From Hymenobacter aranciens (GTDB lineage Bacteria; Bacteroidota; Bacteroidia; Cytophagales; Hymenobacteraceae): a DNA stretch of 64,000 nucleotides. The stretch's first letter is position 1; every line of letters begins with the position of its first letter. The position numbers were made by a program, and so were the translations under genes. Positions 17,089-25,055 of the stretch are shown piece by piece. The notes beneath the pieces were generated by a model. The model was not told the origin of the DNA. It saw only the letters and a program-made list of their open reading frames with translations, and made no database searches. The stretch is from contig NZ_JAUQSY010000002.1 in assembly GCF_030580865.1 (NCBI RefSeq), positions 372,001-436,000 on the forward strand. Reading direction: 5' to 3'.

Positions 17089-18315
17089 TTAATTCCGCAC
17101 CGCAATCAACAGCCCCAGCTCCTTATACCGCAGATTAAACTTCTTCGCAATAGCCGCATTCGTGAGCGAGCCGCGGTAGATGTACACGCCCGAGCGGAAA
17201 TGCTCGTTCGTGAACAGCACCTCGTTGATGCCACCGTGCTGGCTGATTTCCTGCAGGATGGGTGTAAATATGTTACTCAGCGCGTTGGTGGCGGTGCGGG
17301 GCACGCGCGAGGCCATGTTGGGCACGCAGTAATGCACCACGTCGTACTTGCGGAATACGGGGTTGCTGTGCGTGGTCACCTCGCTGGTTTCGAAGCAGCC
17401 GCCCTGGTCGATGCTCACGTCGATGATGACCGAGCCGCTGGCCATGCTGGCTACCATTTCCTCGGGCACCATGAAGGGAATGCGGCCATCCTCCACCGCC
17501 AGCGCGCCGATGACCACGTCGGCCCGGCGGATTTGCTGGCTCAGGGCGAAGGTATCCAGCGTACTGGTGTACAATTGCATACCCAGGTTGTGCTTGAGGC
17601 GACGCAGCTTGTAAAGGTGGTTGTCGAACACTTTCACCTCGGCCCCGAGGCCGGTAGCGGCGCGGGCGGCGTACTCAGCCACCGTGCCCGCCCCCAAGAT
17701 GACCACCTGCGACGGCGGCACCCCCGTAATGCCCCCCAGAATGATGCCCTTGCCCTCGTTGGAGCGCGCCAGATACTCGGCCGCAATCAGCATCACCGTC
17801 GAGCCCGCGATTTCGCTCATGGCCCGCACCACCGGGCGCGCCCCACTAGGGTCTTTCATGAACTCAAAGCCGATGGCGTTGATTTTCTTGCGCATCAGGG
17901 CCGCGATGTATTCGGCGTTCAAGGCCCCCATCTGCATGGCCGAAATCAGGGTCTGGTTGGCGTGCATCAGCTCGATTTCGTCGAGTGTGGGCGGGGCCAC
18001 TTTCAGCAGAATATCAGCCTTGTACACTTCCTCGGCCGAGTAGGCAATGGTGGCCCCGGCTTCGGAATAGTCGTGGTCGGCGTACTTGCTGGGCTCGCCG
18101 GCGCCGGCTTCCAGCACCACCTCGTGCCCGGCCGCTACCAGGTGCTGCACGGCTTCGGGCGTGAGGCCGATGCGGTTTTCCTGGAGCGAGGTTTCGCGCG
18201 GCAAGCCGATGAAGAGCTTGCGCTTGCGCGTTTCCACGGCCAGCATCGATTCCTGCGTGAAATAGGCGCGGCTCGTCGCCAGGGATTCAAAACCAGAGGG
18301 TAGCTGTTCGGCCAT
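17089..18315 (-). CDS. ald: Alanine dehydrogenase
   Basis: 408 residues. The AlaDH/PNT N-terminal domain shows IGLPRETSLQENRIGLTPEA, followed by the Lys of DILLKVAPPTLDE. The NAD-binding Rossmann motif is VVILGAGTVAEYAARAATGLG, with HYCVPNMASRVPRTATNALS near the C-terminus. It interconverts L-alanine and pyruvate with NH3 and NAD. The N-terminal 30 residues before RKLFIGLPRE are longer than in Bacillus enzymes, as is usual in Bacteroidota. It follows tsaE on the same strand with palindrome 18319-18429 between them. Confidence 0.92.
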   Translation of the reverse strand: MAEQLPSGFESLATSRAYFTQESMLAVETRKRKLFIGLPRETSLQENRIGLTPEAVQHLVAAGHEVVLEAGAGEPSKYADHDYSEAGATIAYSAEEVYKADILLKVAPPTLDEIELMHANQTLISAMQMGALNAEYIAALMRKKINAIGFEFMKDPSGARPVVRAMSEIAGSTVMLIAAEYLARSNEGKGIILGGITGVPPSQVVILGAGTVAEYAARAATGLGAEVKVFDNHLYKLRRLKHNLGMQLYTSTLDTFALSQQIRRADVVIGALAVEDGRIPFMVPEEMVASMASGSVIIDVSIDQGGCFETSEVTTHSNPVFRKYDVVHYCVPNMASRVPRTATNALSNIFTPILQEISQHGGINEVLFTNEHFRSGVYIYRGSLTNAAIAKKFNLRYKELGLLIAVRN

Positions 18316-18318
18316 ATT

Positions 18319-18429
18319 GAATTAAAAATTATAAATTAAGAATTAAAAATTGGTGGTTACTAGCCCTTGGGCGTTGAAGACGTTCGGCAGGTCTTCAATT
18401 TTTAATTATTCATTCTTAATTCTTAATTA
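18319..18429. repeat. AT-rich palindrome of AATTAAAAATT words between tsaE and ald
   Basis: Left arm GAATTAAAAATTATAAATTA (from 18319) and right arm CAATTTTTAATTATTCATTC (from 18396, to 18429) are imperfect reverse complements, about 33 nt each. The loop of about 43 bases is GC-rich. The tsaE stop codon and its last codons (LIKN) lie in the right arm. The same word family recurs at 56012-56134. Confidence 0.8.
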
Positions 18430-18853
18430 AACCCCGGACCTCCCGACGTTCATCCGGCAGCACCACCACGTTGACTTCCAGATAAGGCGGCGGCAGAAGC
18501 CTGGCCACGCGGGCCGGCCATTCCACTAAGCAAAGATACCCCGAATCGAAGTACTCCACGGCCCCGATGCGCTCAGCTTCCTCCGGCGAATCAATCCGGT
18601 AGAAGTCAAAATGATATACAGGCTTATCACGGGCGTCGCGGTACTCGTTGACCAAAGCAAAGGTGGGGCTGCTCACATCGTCGGCCACGCCCAGCTCGGC
18701 GGCCAGGGCGCGGATGAGCGTGGTTTTGCCGGCGCCCATTTCACCCTCGAAGGCTACGACGGAGCAGTTGCTGTCGGCAATTACCTGGCGTAGCTGCCGG
18801 GCGGCTTCAGGCAGCGCCGACAAGCTCGGAATGGAAATAACAGGAATACTCAT
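18416..18853 (-). CDS. tsaE: tRNA threonylcarbamoyladenosine biosynthesis ATPase TsaE
   Basis: 145 residues, typical for TsaE. The Walker A motif is EGEMGAGKTTLIRALAAELG, followed by the family signature VSSPTFALVNEY, YHFDFYRIDSPEEAERIG and CLVEWPARVARLLP. With TsaB and TsaD it makes t6A37 of ANN-decoding tRNAs. A -7 box (18868-18861) ends only seven bases before the ATG, so the transcript may be leaderless. The C-terminal residues and stop codon come from the palindrome at 18319-18429. Confidence 0.93.
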   Translation of the reverse strand: MSIPVISIPSLSALPEAARQLRQVIADSNCSVVAFEGEMGAGKTTLIRALAAELGVADDVSSPTFALVNEYRDARDKPVYHFDFYRIDSPEEAERIGAVEYFDSGYLCLVEWPARVARLLPPPYLEVNVVVLPDERREVRGLIKN

Positions 18854-18860
18854 GCGACCA

Positions 18861-18868
18861 CAAAAATA
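18861..18868 (-). promoter_or_regulatory. Bacteroidota -7 box TATTTTTG before tsaE
   Basis: Exact TAnnTTTG match on the minus strand. Only seven bases (18860-18854) separate it from the tsaE ATG, so initiation would fall at or next to the start codon. Confidence 0.5.
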
Positions 18869-18975
18869 CGGCGGCCCGGCCCGTCAGCCGCCCCTACACC
18901 CGCGCCTCAGGCCGTAACTTGCAGCCCCGACAGTCGGGCCCCACGGTCCGGTTTACTACTACCTTACTTTCCCTC

Positions 18976-20232
18976 ATGCAAGTATCCCAAATGGCGGGCA
19001 GCCTCATTGGCTCCGAAATCATCAAAATCGGCAGTGAAGTCAACGAAATGATAAAGCGGGGGCAGGAAATCTGCAACCTGACCATCGGCGACTTCGACCC
19101 CTCCATTTACCCGATTCCCGCCGGCCTGGCCGAGGGAATCACGGCTGCCTACCAGGCCCACCACACTAACTACCCGCCCGCCAACGGCATCGCCGAGCTG
19201 CGCCAGGCCGCCCACGATTTCCTGAAAGCCCGCCTGGGCCTCGACTACCCCACCAACGATTTCCTGGTGGCCGGCGGCTCGCGCCCGCTCATCTACGCCA
19301 CCTACCGCGCCCTGATTGATGCCGGCGACCGGGTAGTTTTCCCGGTGCCCAGCTGGAACAACAACCACTACTGCCACCTCACCGGGGCCACGCCCGTGGC
19401 CGTGCCCACGCGGCCCGAAAACCAGTTTATGCCCACCGCGGCCGAGGTAGCCCCGCACCTGCCCGGCGCCACACTGCTGGCCCTCTGCTCGCCGCTGAAC
19501 CCCACCGGCACCACGTTCTCACGGCAGGATTTGGAGGACATCTGCGACCTCGTCATCGCCGAAAACCAGCGCCGCGGCCCCGATGAAAAGCCGCTCTACG
19601 TGCTCTACGACCAGATTTACTGGCTGCTGACCTTCGGCAACACCCAGCACTTCGACCCGGTAAGCCTGCGCCCCGAGCTGCGGCCCTACGTCATCTACAT
19701 CGACGGCATTTCCAAGTGCTTCGCCGCTACCGGCGTGCGCGTGGGTTACGCCTTCGGCCCGGCCAACGTCATTGACAAGATGAAGTCCATCTTGGGCCAC
19801 GTGGGAGCCTGGGCGCCCAAAGCCGAGCAGGTGGCCACCGCCAAATTCCTGCCCGACGCCAGCGCTGTCGATACCTACCTGCACGACTTCAAGGGCGAAA
19901 TCCAGACCAGCCTGCAAACCCTCTACGACGGCCTGCAAGCCCTGAAAGCCGACGGCTTGCCCGTCGATGCCATCGCGCCCGCCGGAGCTATCTACCTCAC
20001 CGCCAAGCTCGACATCCTGGGCCGCACCGCGCCCGACGGCCAGGTGCTGACCTCGACCAAAGAGGCCACTTCGTACCTCATCCACGCAGCCGGGCTGGCG
20101 GTAGTGCCGTTCAGCGCCTTCGGCTCGGGGGCGGCAGAGCCGTGGTTCCGCATGTCGGTAGGGGGCGCTTCGCTGGCGTCGATTGAGGCGGCACTACCAC
20201 GGCTGCGGGCGGCGCTGGAGCAGTTGAGCTAA
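18976..20232 (+). CDS. PLP-dependent aminotransferase, class I/II
   Basis: 418 residues from ATG 18976 (MQVSQMAGSLIGSEIIKIG); a TTG 19 codons upstream is less likely. Fold type I motifs are present: NLTIGDFDPSIYPIP, YPPANGIAELRQA, LCSPLNPTGTTF, YVLYDQIYW, and the PLP lysine in DGISKCFAATGVRVGYAFG. The C-terminus ends FRMSVGGASLASIEAALPRL. The family includes aspartate and aromatic aminotransferases; the substrate is unclear. It overlaps the convergent gene at 20229 by four bases. A TAACTTGC near-promoter lies at 18915. Confidence 0.88.
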   Translation: MQVSQMAGSLIGSEIIKIGSEVNEMIKRGQEICNLTIGDFDPSIYPIPAGLAEGITAAYQAHHTNYPPANGIAELRQAAHDFLKARLGLDYPTNDFLVAGGSRPLIYATYRALIDAGDRVVFPVPSWNNNHYCHLTGATPVAVPTRPENQFMPTAAEVAPHLPGATLLALCSPLNPTGTTFSRQDLEDICDLVIAENQRRGPDEKPLYVLYDQIYWLLTFGNTQHFDPVSLRPELRPYVIYIDGISKCFAATGVRVGYAFGPANVIDKMKSILGHVGAWAPKAEQVATAKFLPDASAVDTYLHDFKGEIQTSLQTLYDGLQALKADGLPVDAIAPAGAIYLTAKLDILGRTAPDGQVLTSTKEATSYLIHAAGLAVVPFSAFGSGAAEPWFRMSVGGASLASIEAALPRLRAALEQLS

Positions 20233-20741
20233 CAAAATTCCACTCCATTTGGACCAACTACTATATGTGGCTTTGGTCCCTCCCGGTTGTCAAGTAGCCG
20301 CCAGTACTCGTGGTATTCATCATTTTTCGAATAACTCGGAAAAGCGCTAAATACCAAGTCCTGACTTAGAAACAAGGAGAATCCTCCGTACGCGTCTGTT
20401 TCTACAGCTTCTACTATTTTACTCTGTATTAGAAGTTGCTGTAGCCTGACATCACGCAGGTTATTACCAATTATTTCCCAGTCAAAATCTTCATCAGCAT
20501 CAGAGATTCCGTCAGCAGGCTCATACAAATCAGAGCTACCGACCAATAATTTCTCGCTGCTTGTGATTCGCCACGGACACTGCAAGTGCAGAGCAAATTC
20601 TCCAATATTGTATAGCTCGCCTGAACGGTCAACAATTGCCTGTTCGCCGAACTTTAGACATTCCATATCAGCTGCCCTGGTAGAACCAGTTAGCATCAGT
20701 CCGACAAGTTGCCGGAGGCTATGGTAGGTTTGTTCTTTCAT
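20229..20741 (-). CDS. Hypothetical protein
   Basis: 170 residues from ATG 20741 (MKEQTYHSLRQLVGL). A longer open frame runs up to 20846, but this start lies beyond the porX terminator hairpin. I do not recognise a named family. Visible features are SGELYNIGEFALHLQCPWRI, LLVGSSDLYEP, the acidic SDADEDFDWEIIGN, and LRDVRLQQLL. The layout of a WRI strand, a VGSxDLY strand and an acidic DW segment suggests a small cytoplasmic alpha/beta protein, possibly of the immunity-protein type; this is inference. It is AT-richer than its neighbours and overlaps the aminotransferase stop by four bases. Confidence 0.65.
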   Translation of the reverse strand: MKEQTYHSLRQLVGLMLTGSTRAADMECLKFGEQAIVDRSGELYNIGEFALHLQCPWRITSSEKLLVGSSDLYEPADGISDADEDFDWEIIGNNLRDVRLQQLLIQSKIVEAVETDAYGGFSLFLSQDLVFSAFPSYSKNDEYHEYWRLLDNREGPKPHIVVGPNGVEFC

Positions 20742-20750
20742 CGTGTAAAT

Positions 20751-20786
20751 AAAAGCGGCAAGCTTCTTTCGAGGCTTGCCGCTTTT
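20751..20786 (-). terminator. Hairpin terminator downstream of porX
   Basis: AAAAGCGGCAAGC (20751-20763) is the exact reverse complement of 20774-20786, loop of ten bases. Read on the minus strand the stem ends in CTTTTATTTA, an intrinsic terminator 20 bases after the porX stop. Confidence 0.85.
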
Positions 20787-20806
20787 GTATATCAGAAAAG
20801 TGGTTT

Positions 20807-22372
20807 TTATCCCTTCGCCGTCAGCGTCACATACGGAATAATGCACTCTTCCAGCGAGATACCACCGTGCTGGAAGGTATCCTTGTAGTAGTTCACGTAG
20901 TAGTTGTAGTTGTTCGGGTAGGCAAAGAAGTAATCGCCGAGCGTGAAGACGTAGGCGGTCGATACGTTTTCGCGGGGCAGGAAGATGCGCTCCGGCTTAC
21001 GCACCACGTACACGTCGCGCGAGTCGTCGAAGCCCAGGTTTTTGCCGTGCTTGTAGCGCAGGTTGGTGTTCGTATTACGGTCGCCCACAATCTTATACGG
21101 CCGCTTTACGCGAATGGTGCCGTGGTCGGTGGTGATGATGAGCTTGCCTTTTTTCTCGGCAATGGTTTGCAGCATCTCGTACAGCGGCGAGTGCAGGAAC
21201 CACGAGCGGGTGATGCTACGGTAGGCCGACTCATCGGCCGCCAGCTCGCGAATCATGGCCATGTCGGTGCGGGCGTGCGAGAGCATGTCCACGAAGTTGT
21301 ACACGATAACGTTGCACTTGTACTGGTTGTGCAGATTGCTCATCTTGCCCAGCAAGTCCTTGCCGGCCTGCAGGTTGGTTACCTTGTGGTAGCTGTGCTT
21401 GTATTTCTGGTTGTTGCGCTGGAAATTGATTTCCATGAACTCCGCCTCGTGCAGGTTTTTGCCCTCGTCGTCGTCGTCGTTCACCCACAGGTTGGGGTAT
21501 TTTTTCTGGATGTCGCCGGGCATCATGCCCGAGAAAATGGCATTGCGGGCGTAGGCCGTGGTGGTGGGCAAAATGGCGTAGTACATCTCCTCACTATCCA
21601 CCGTGAACATCTCGGTAATAATGGGTTCGAGCACCTTCCACTGGTCATAGCGCAGGTTGTCGATGAGCACGAAGTACACCGGCGTGTCGCCGGTCGCCTT
21701 CAGCGTCGGGAATACCCGTTCCTTGAAGAGCTGGTGCGACATCAGCGGCGCGTTCTTGTCGTCGCCGTTCACCCAGTCCTCGTAGTTCTCGGTGATGAAG
21801 CGGCCGAAGTAAGTATTGGCTTCGTCCTTCTGCATGTTGAACACCTCGGCCATGCTCTTCCCCTCGGTTTCATTGATTTCCAGCTCCCAATACACCAGCT
21901 TTTTGTACACGTCAGCCCACTCCGAAGGCGACAGCCGGTCGGATAGCTGCATACCAAGCTGGCGGAAATCGCGCTGGTAGCCCGAGTTGGTAGCCTCGGT
22001 TACGAGGCGCTTGTTATCCAGCACCTTCTTCACCGACAGCAGAATCTGGCTGGGATTGACGGGCTTAATAAGGTAATCGGCAATCTTGGCACCGATGGCC
22101 GACTCCATGATGTGCTCCTCCTCGCTCTTGGTAATCATCACCACCGGCACCGTCGGCCGGATGGCCTTGATTTCGGTCAGCGTTTCGAGGCCGGTGAGGC
22201 CGGGCATGTTTTCATCCAGGAAAACGATGTCGTAGGTCTGGTCCTGAATCTGCTCGATGGCGTCGGCGCCGCTGTTGACGGGCGTCACGTCGTAGCCTTT
22301 TTCCTTGAGAAACAGGATGTGCGGCTTGAGCAGGTCGATTTCATCGTCGGCCCAGAGGATGGTGGTTTGCAT
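20807..22372 (-). CDS. porX: PorX: response regulator receiver with PglZ phosphodiesterase domain
   Basis: 521 residues from ATG 22372, close to the 518 of P. gingivalis PorX; the upstream open frame is spurious. The receiver domain begins MQTTILWADDEIDLLKPHIL, with the phospho-Asp in IVFLDENMPGLTG and Lys in ITKSEEEH. The C-terminal PglZ domain has YFVLIDNLRYDQWK, TTTAYARNAIFSGMMPGDI, HARTDM and ITTDHGTIRVKRP, the zinc-ligand pattern of alkaline-phosphatase-like enzymes. PorX with sensor PorY and sigma factor SigP controls T9SS genes and cleaves cyclic oligonucleotides in P. gingivalis. T9SS cargo is encoded at 41527 and 58825 in this window. Confidence 0.93.
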   Translation of the reverse strand: MQTTILWADDEIDLLKPHILFLKEKGYDVTPVNSGADAIEQIQDQTYDIVFLDENMPGLTGLETLTEIKAIRPTVPVVMITKSEEEHIMESAIGAKIADYLIKPVNPSQILLSVKKVLDNKRLVTEATNSGYQRDFRQLGMQLSDRLSPSEWADVYKKLVYWELEINETEGKSMAEVFNMQKDEANTYFGRFITENYEDWVNGDDKNAPLMSHQLFKERVFPTLKATGDTPVYFVLIDNLRYDQWKVLEPIITEMFTVDSEEMYYAILPTTTAYARNAIFSGMMPGDIQKKYPNLWVNDDDDEGKNLHEAEFMEINFQRNNQKYKHSYHKVTNLQAGKDLLGKMSNLHNQYKCNVIVYNFVDMLSHARTDMAMIRELAADESAYRSITRSWFLHSPLYEMLQTIAEKKGKLIITTDHGTIRVKRPYKIVGDRNTNTNLRYKHGKNLGFDDSRDVYVVRKPERIFLPRENVSTAYVFTLGDYFFAYPNNYNYYVNYYKDTFQHGGISLEECIIPYVTLTAKG

Positions 22373-22469
22373 AGGAAAAGCTTGGGTACTGAAATTTACA
22401 AGGGAAGCAGCCGCGTCTGAACGGGCCACCAGGCAGAAATATTGTCGAACATGACCCGGCAAAGGGTCG

Positions 22470-22477
22470 TAGCTTCG
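22470..22477 (+). promoter_or_regulatory. Near-match -7 box TAGCTTCG before the HD gene
   Basis: Differs from TAnnTTTG by one base (TTCG). It lies in the 193-base spacer between the divergent porX and HD genes and would start transcription near 22482. Confidence 0.3.
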
Positions 22478-22565
22478 CAATACCGTTATTGACGGGTTTC
22501 GGCCGTAAATGTTGCTCTTATTCGCTACATCGCCGCCGTTTTCCGCCCTCCCCAAGCCTTCCGCA

Positions 22566-23792
22566 GTGAATAAAAAGAAGATTTTTAACGACCCGGTTTA
22601 TGGCTTCGTCACGATTCCGACGGAGTTCTTATTTGACCTGATTGAGCACCGCTATTTCCAACGCTTGCGGCGCATTCAGCAACTGGGTCTCACGGGGTTT
22701 GTGTATCCGGGGGCGCTACACACGCGCTTTCACCACGCGCTGGGAGCTATGCACCTGATGTCGCTGGCCCTGCGCACCTTGAAGGACAAGGGCACCAAAA
22801 TTTCGGCTGCCGAGGGCGAGGCGGCGCTGGCCGCCATTCTGCTGCACGACGTCGGCCACGGCCCTCTCTCCCACGCCCTGGAAACGGCTATTTTTCAGGA
22901 TGTGCCGCACGAGCAGCTCTCGCTTTATCTGATGCAGCGGCTGAATGTGAAGTTTAAGGGCAAGCTCGATTTGGCCATTGCCATGTTTCAGGGTAGCTAC
23001 TCGCGGCCGTTTTTTCATCAGCTGGTGAGCAGCCAGCTCGACATGGACCGCCTCGATTACCTCAACCGTGACTCCTTTTATACCGGCGTGGCCGAGGGCC
23101 GCCCCGGCGCCGACCGCCTCATCAAAATGCTGCAGGTGGTGAACGAGCGGCTGGTGCTGGAAGAAAAAGCCGTGTATTCGGTGGAGAATTTCCTGGTGAG
23201 CCGCCGCCTGATGTACTGGCAAGTGTATCTGCACAAGACGGTTACCAGCGCCGAGCAGATGGTCATTCGGGTAGTGCAGCGGGCGCGCGACCTGGCCCGC
23301 CAGGGCGTGGAAGTGCCTGCCAACAGCTGCCTGGGCTACTTTTTGGGCCGGGCCGTCACGCTGCTCGACTTCGAGCGCGACGATAAGATTCTCAACCACT
23401 TCGTGGAGCTCGACGACTACGATATCTGGTCGGCCATCAAAAGCTGGGCCGGACACCCCGACAAAGTGCTCAGCTACCTGGCCAAGAGCATTCTGCACCG
23501 CAACCTGCTGAAAATCGTGCTGGCCCCCGAGCCTTTTGATGAGGATTTTCGCCTCGGTATCCAGGAGCTTATTGAGGAAAAATTCGGCCTGCCGCCCGAA
23601 GAAGCCGCCCTGCTTATGATTCCCGGTCGCCTGAGTAACAGCGCTTATAATGCCAGCGGTGAGCCCATCGAAATTCTTACCAAGAAGGGCGACATCGTGA
23701 ATGTGATGGATGCTTCCGATTTGCCCAATATCCGGGCCCTGAGCCAGCGGGTCGAGAAGTTCTACATCTGCTACCCGAAGGAAATTATTTAA
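22566..23792 (+). CDS. HD domain-containing protein (dGTPase-like phosphohydrolase)
   Basis: 408 residues when started at GTG 22566 (VNKKKIFNDPVYGFV, as relatives begin); an ATG at 22509 extends it by 19 residues. HD motifs: HTRFHHALGAMHLM (metal His), LLHDVGHGPLSHALE (HD pair), and SSQLDMDRLDYLNRDSFY (second Asp). It resembles YdhJ-type HD proteins and eukaryotic SAMHD1-like dNTPases; the substrate is not known. It is the first gene of the HD-lpxD-lpxC/fabZ-lpxA run seen in many Bacteroidota. Confidence 0.88.
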   Translation: MNKKKIFNDPVYGFVTIPTEFLFDLIEHRYFQRLRRIQQLGLTGFVYPGALHTRFHHALGAMHLMSLALRTLKDKGTKISAAEGEAALAAILLHDVGHGPLSHALETAIFQDVPHEQLSLYLMQRLNVKFKGKLDLAIAMFQGSYSRPFFHQLVSSQLDMDRLDYLNRDSFYTGVAEGRPGADRLIKMLQVVNERLVLEEKAVYSVENFLVSRRLMYWQVYLHKTVTSAEQMVIRVVQRARDLARQGVEVPANSCLGYFLGRAVTLLDFERDDKILNHFVELDDYDIWSAIKSWAGHPDKVLSYLAKSILHRNLLKIVLAPEPFDEDFRLGIQELIEEKFGLPPEEAALLMIPGRLSNSAYNASGEPIEILTKKGDIVNVMDASDLPNIRALSQRVEKFYICYPKEII

Positions 23793-23870
23793 GCCGTTAG
23801 CTATTGGCTGTTAGCCGTTAGCTTTTTTACTGAGCGAAAGCTAACGGCTAACAGCTAGTCGCTAACAGTT
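23793..23870. repeat. Palindrome of GTTAGC/CTGTTAGC words after the HD gene
   Basis: Left arm GCCGTTAGCTATTGGCTGTT (from 23793) and right arm AAAGCTAACGGCTAACAGCT (23837-23870) are mirror images with short loop CTGAGCG region. The left arm starts directly after the HD stop codon. The same family recurs at 24948 and 41031. Confidence 0.8.
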
Positions 23871-23879
23871 CAAGCAAGT

Positions 23880-23887
23880 TACTTTTG
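23880..23887 (+). promoter_or_regulatory. Bacteroidota -7 box TACTTTTG directly before lpxD
   Basis: Exact TAnnTTTG match. Only six bases (23888-23893) separate it from the ATG at 23894, so a transcript from here would be leaderless. It lies immediately after the palindrome 23793-23870. Confidence 0.5.
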
Positions 23888-23893
23888 CTTCAT

Positions 23894-24934
23894 ATGGAAT
23901 TCACAGTTCAGCAAATTGCGGAAGTGCTGGGCGGCACCGTCGAAGGTGACCCGACGCTAGGCATCTCCAGCCTCGCCAAAATCGAAGAAGGTCAGGCCGG
24001 CTCGCTTTCCTTTCTATCGAACGCGAAGTACGAGCAGTTTTTATACACCACGCAGGCCACGGCCGTCATCGTGGCCCGCACGCTCGAGTTGCGCCAGCCC
24101 GTGCGGGCGGCTTTGGTACGCGTCGACGACCCGTATTCGGGCTTTACCAAGCTGCTGGAGTTCTATGCCCAGGCCACGCGCACCGGCAAGCGCGGCGTGG
24201 AGCAGCCTGCCTATCTGGGTGAAAGCTCGGAAATCGGGCCGGGCCACTACCGGGGGGCTTTTTCCTACATCGGCGAAAACTGCCGGATTGGGGCCAACGT
24301 GCTGATTTTCCCGCACGCCTTTATCGGCGACCGGGTGCGCATCGGCGAGGGCAGCATCATCCACGCCGGGGCCAAAATCTACGCTGACACCGTGATTGGG
24401 AAGTATTGCGTGGTGAAGGCCGGCGCCGTGGTAGGCACCGACGGCTTCGGCTTCGCCCCGCAGGCGGATGGCTCTTATAAGGCTATTCCCCAGATTGGTA
24501 ACGTGGTGCTGGAAGATTTCGTGAGCATCGGGGCCAATGCCACGGTTGACTGTGCCACGATGGGCTCGACTACCGTGCGGCAAGGCAGTAAGATTGACAA
24601 CCTGGTGCAACTGGCGCACAACGTGGAGATTGGACGAAATACGGTGATTGCCGCGCAAGCGGGAATTTCCGGTTCCAGTAAGGTAGGCGACAACTGCATG
24701 ATTGGCGGCCAGGCCGGTTTGGTCGGCCATATTCAGCTGGCCAATAAAACGACCATCACGGCCCAGTCCGGAGTGCAAAAAGCAGTGAAGGACGAAGGCC
24801 AAGTGCTGCAGGGCTCGCCGGCCTTCAACCTGCGCGACAGTCTGCGCGCCAATTCTGTTTTTCGTCGCCTGCCGGAGCTGCTACGCCGCGTGGATGAACT
24901 TGAAAAGGCGCAAAACGCGCCGGAAAAGCCCTAG
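23894..24934 (+). CDS. lpxD: UDP-3-O-acylglucosamine N-acyltransferase
   Basis: 346 residues from ATG 23894 (MEFTVQQIAEVLGG); a TTG three codons upstream is less likely. The N-terminal uridine-binding domain shows LGISSLAKIEEGQAGSLSFL and YEQFLYTT. A left-handed beta helix of hexapeptide repeats follows (IGPGHYRGAFSYIGENCRIG; VVGTDGFGFAPQADG with the catalytic-region His in QLAHNVEIGRNTVIAAQAG). It adds the second hydroxyacyl chain to lipid A precursor. It is followed by lpxC-fabZ and lpxA in the same direction, with palindromes in both spacers. Confidence 0.95.
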   Translation: MEFTVQQIAEVLGGTVEGDPTLGISSLAKIEEGQAGSLSFLSNAKYEQFLYTTQATAVIVARTLELRQPVRAALVRVDDPYSGFTKLLEFYAQATRTGKRGVEQPAYLGESSEIGPGHYRGAFSYIGENCRIGANVLIFPHAFIGDRVRIGEGSIIHAGAKIYADTVIGKYCVVKAGAVVGTDGFGFAPQADGSYKAIPQIGNVVLEDFVSIGANATVDCATMGSTTVRQGSKIDNLVQLAHNVEIGRNTVIAAQAGISGSSKVGDNCMIGGQAGLVGHIQLANKTTITAQSGVQKAVKDEGQVLQGSPAFNLRDSLRANSVFRRLPELLRRVDELEKAQNAPEKP

Positions 24935-24947
24935 CTTTGCGGTAAGG

Positions 24948-25028
24948 TTTAGCTGTTAGCTAATAGCTGCTAGCTGTTAGCACCTCACAGCCAGCCTCAA
25001 AAGCTAATAGCTAACAACCAGTAGCTAA
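24948..25028. repeat. Palindrome of TTAGCTGTTAGCTAATAGCTG words between lpxD and lpxC-fabZ
   Basis: Left arm 24948-24981 and right arm 25003-25028 (GCTAATAGCTAACAACCAGT) are imperfect reverse complements. The arms iterate a word of about eight bases. Same family as 23793 and 41031. Confidence 0.78.
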
Positions 25029-25055
25029 GGGCCGTATAAAGGCCCCGCTAACAGA

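Noticed and set aside
23793..25028. CRISPR array in the lpx spacers
   Set aside because: The repeated words are only about eight bases long, adjacent and palindromic, without spacers of constant length.
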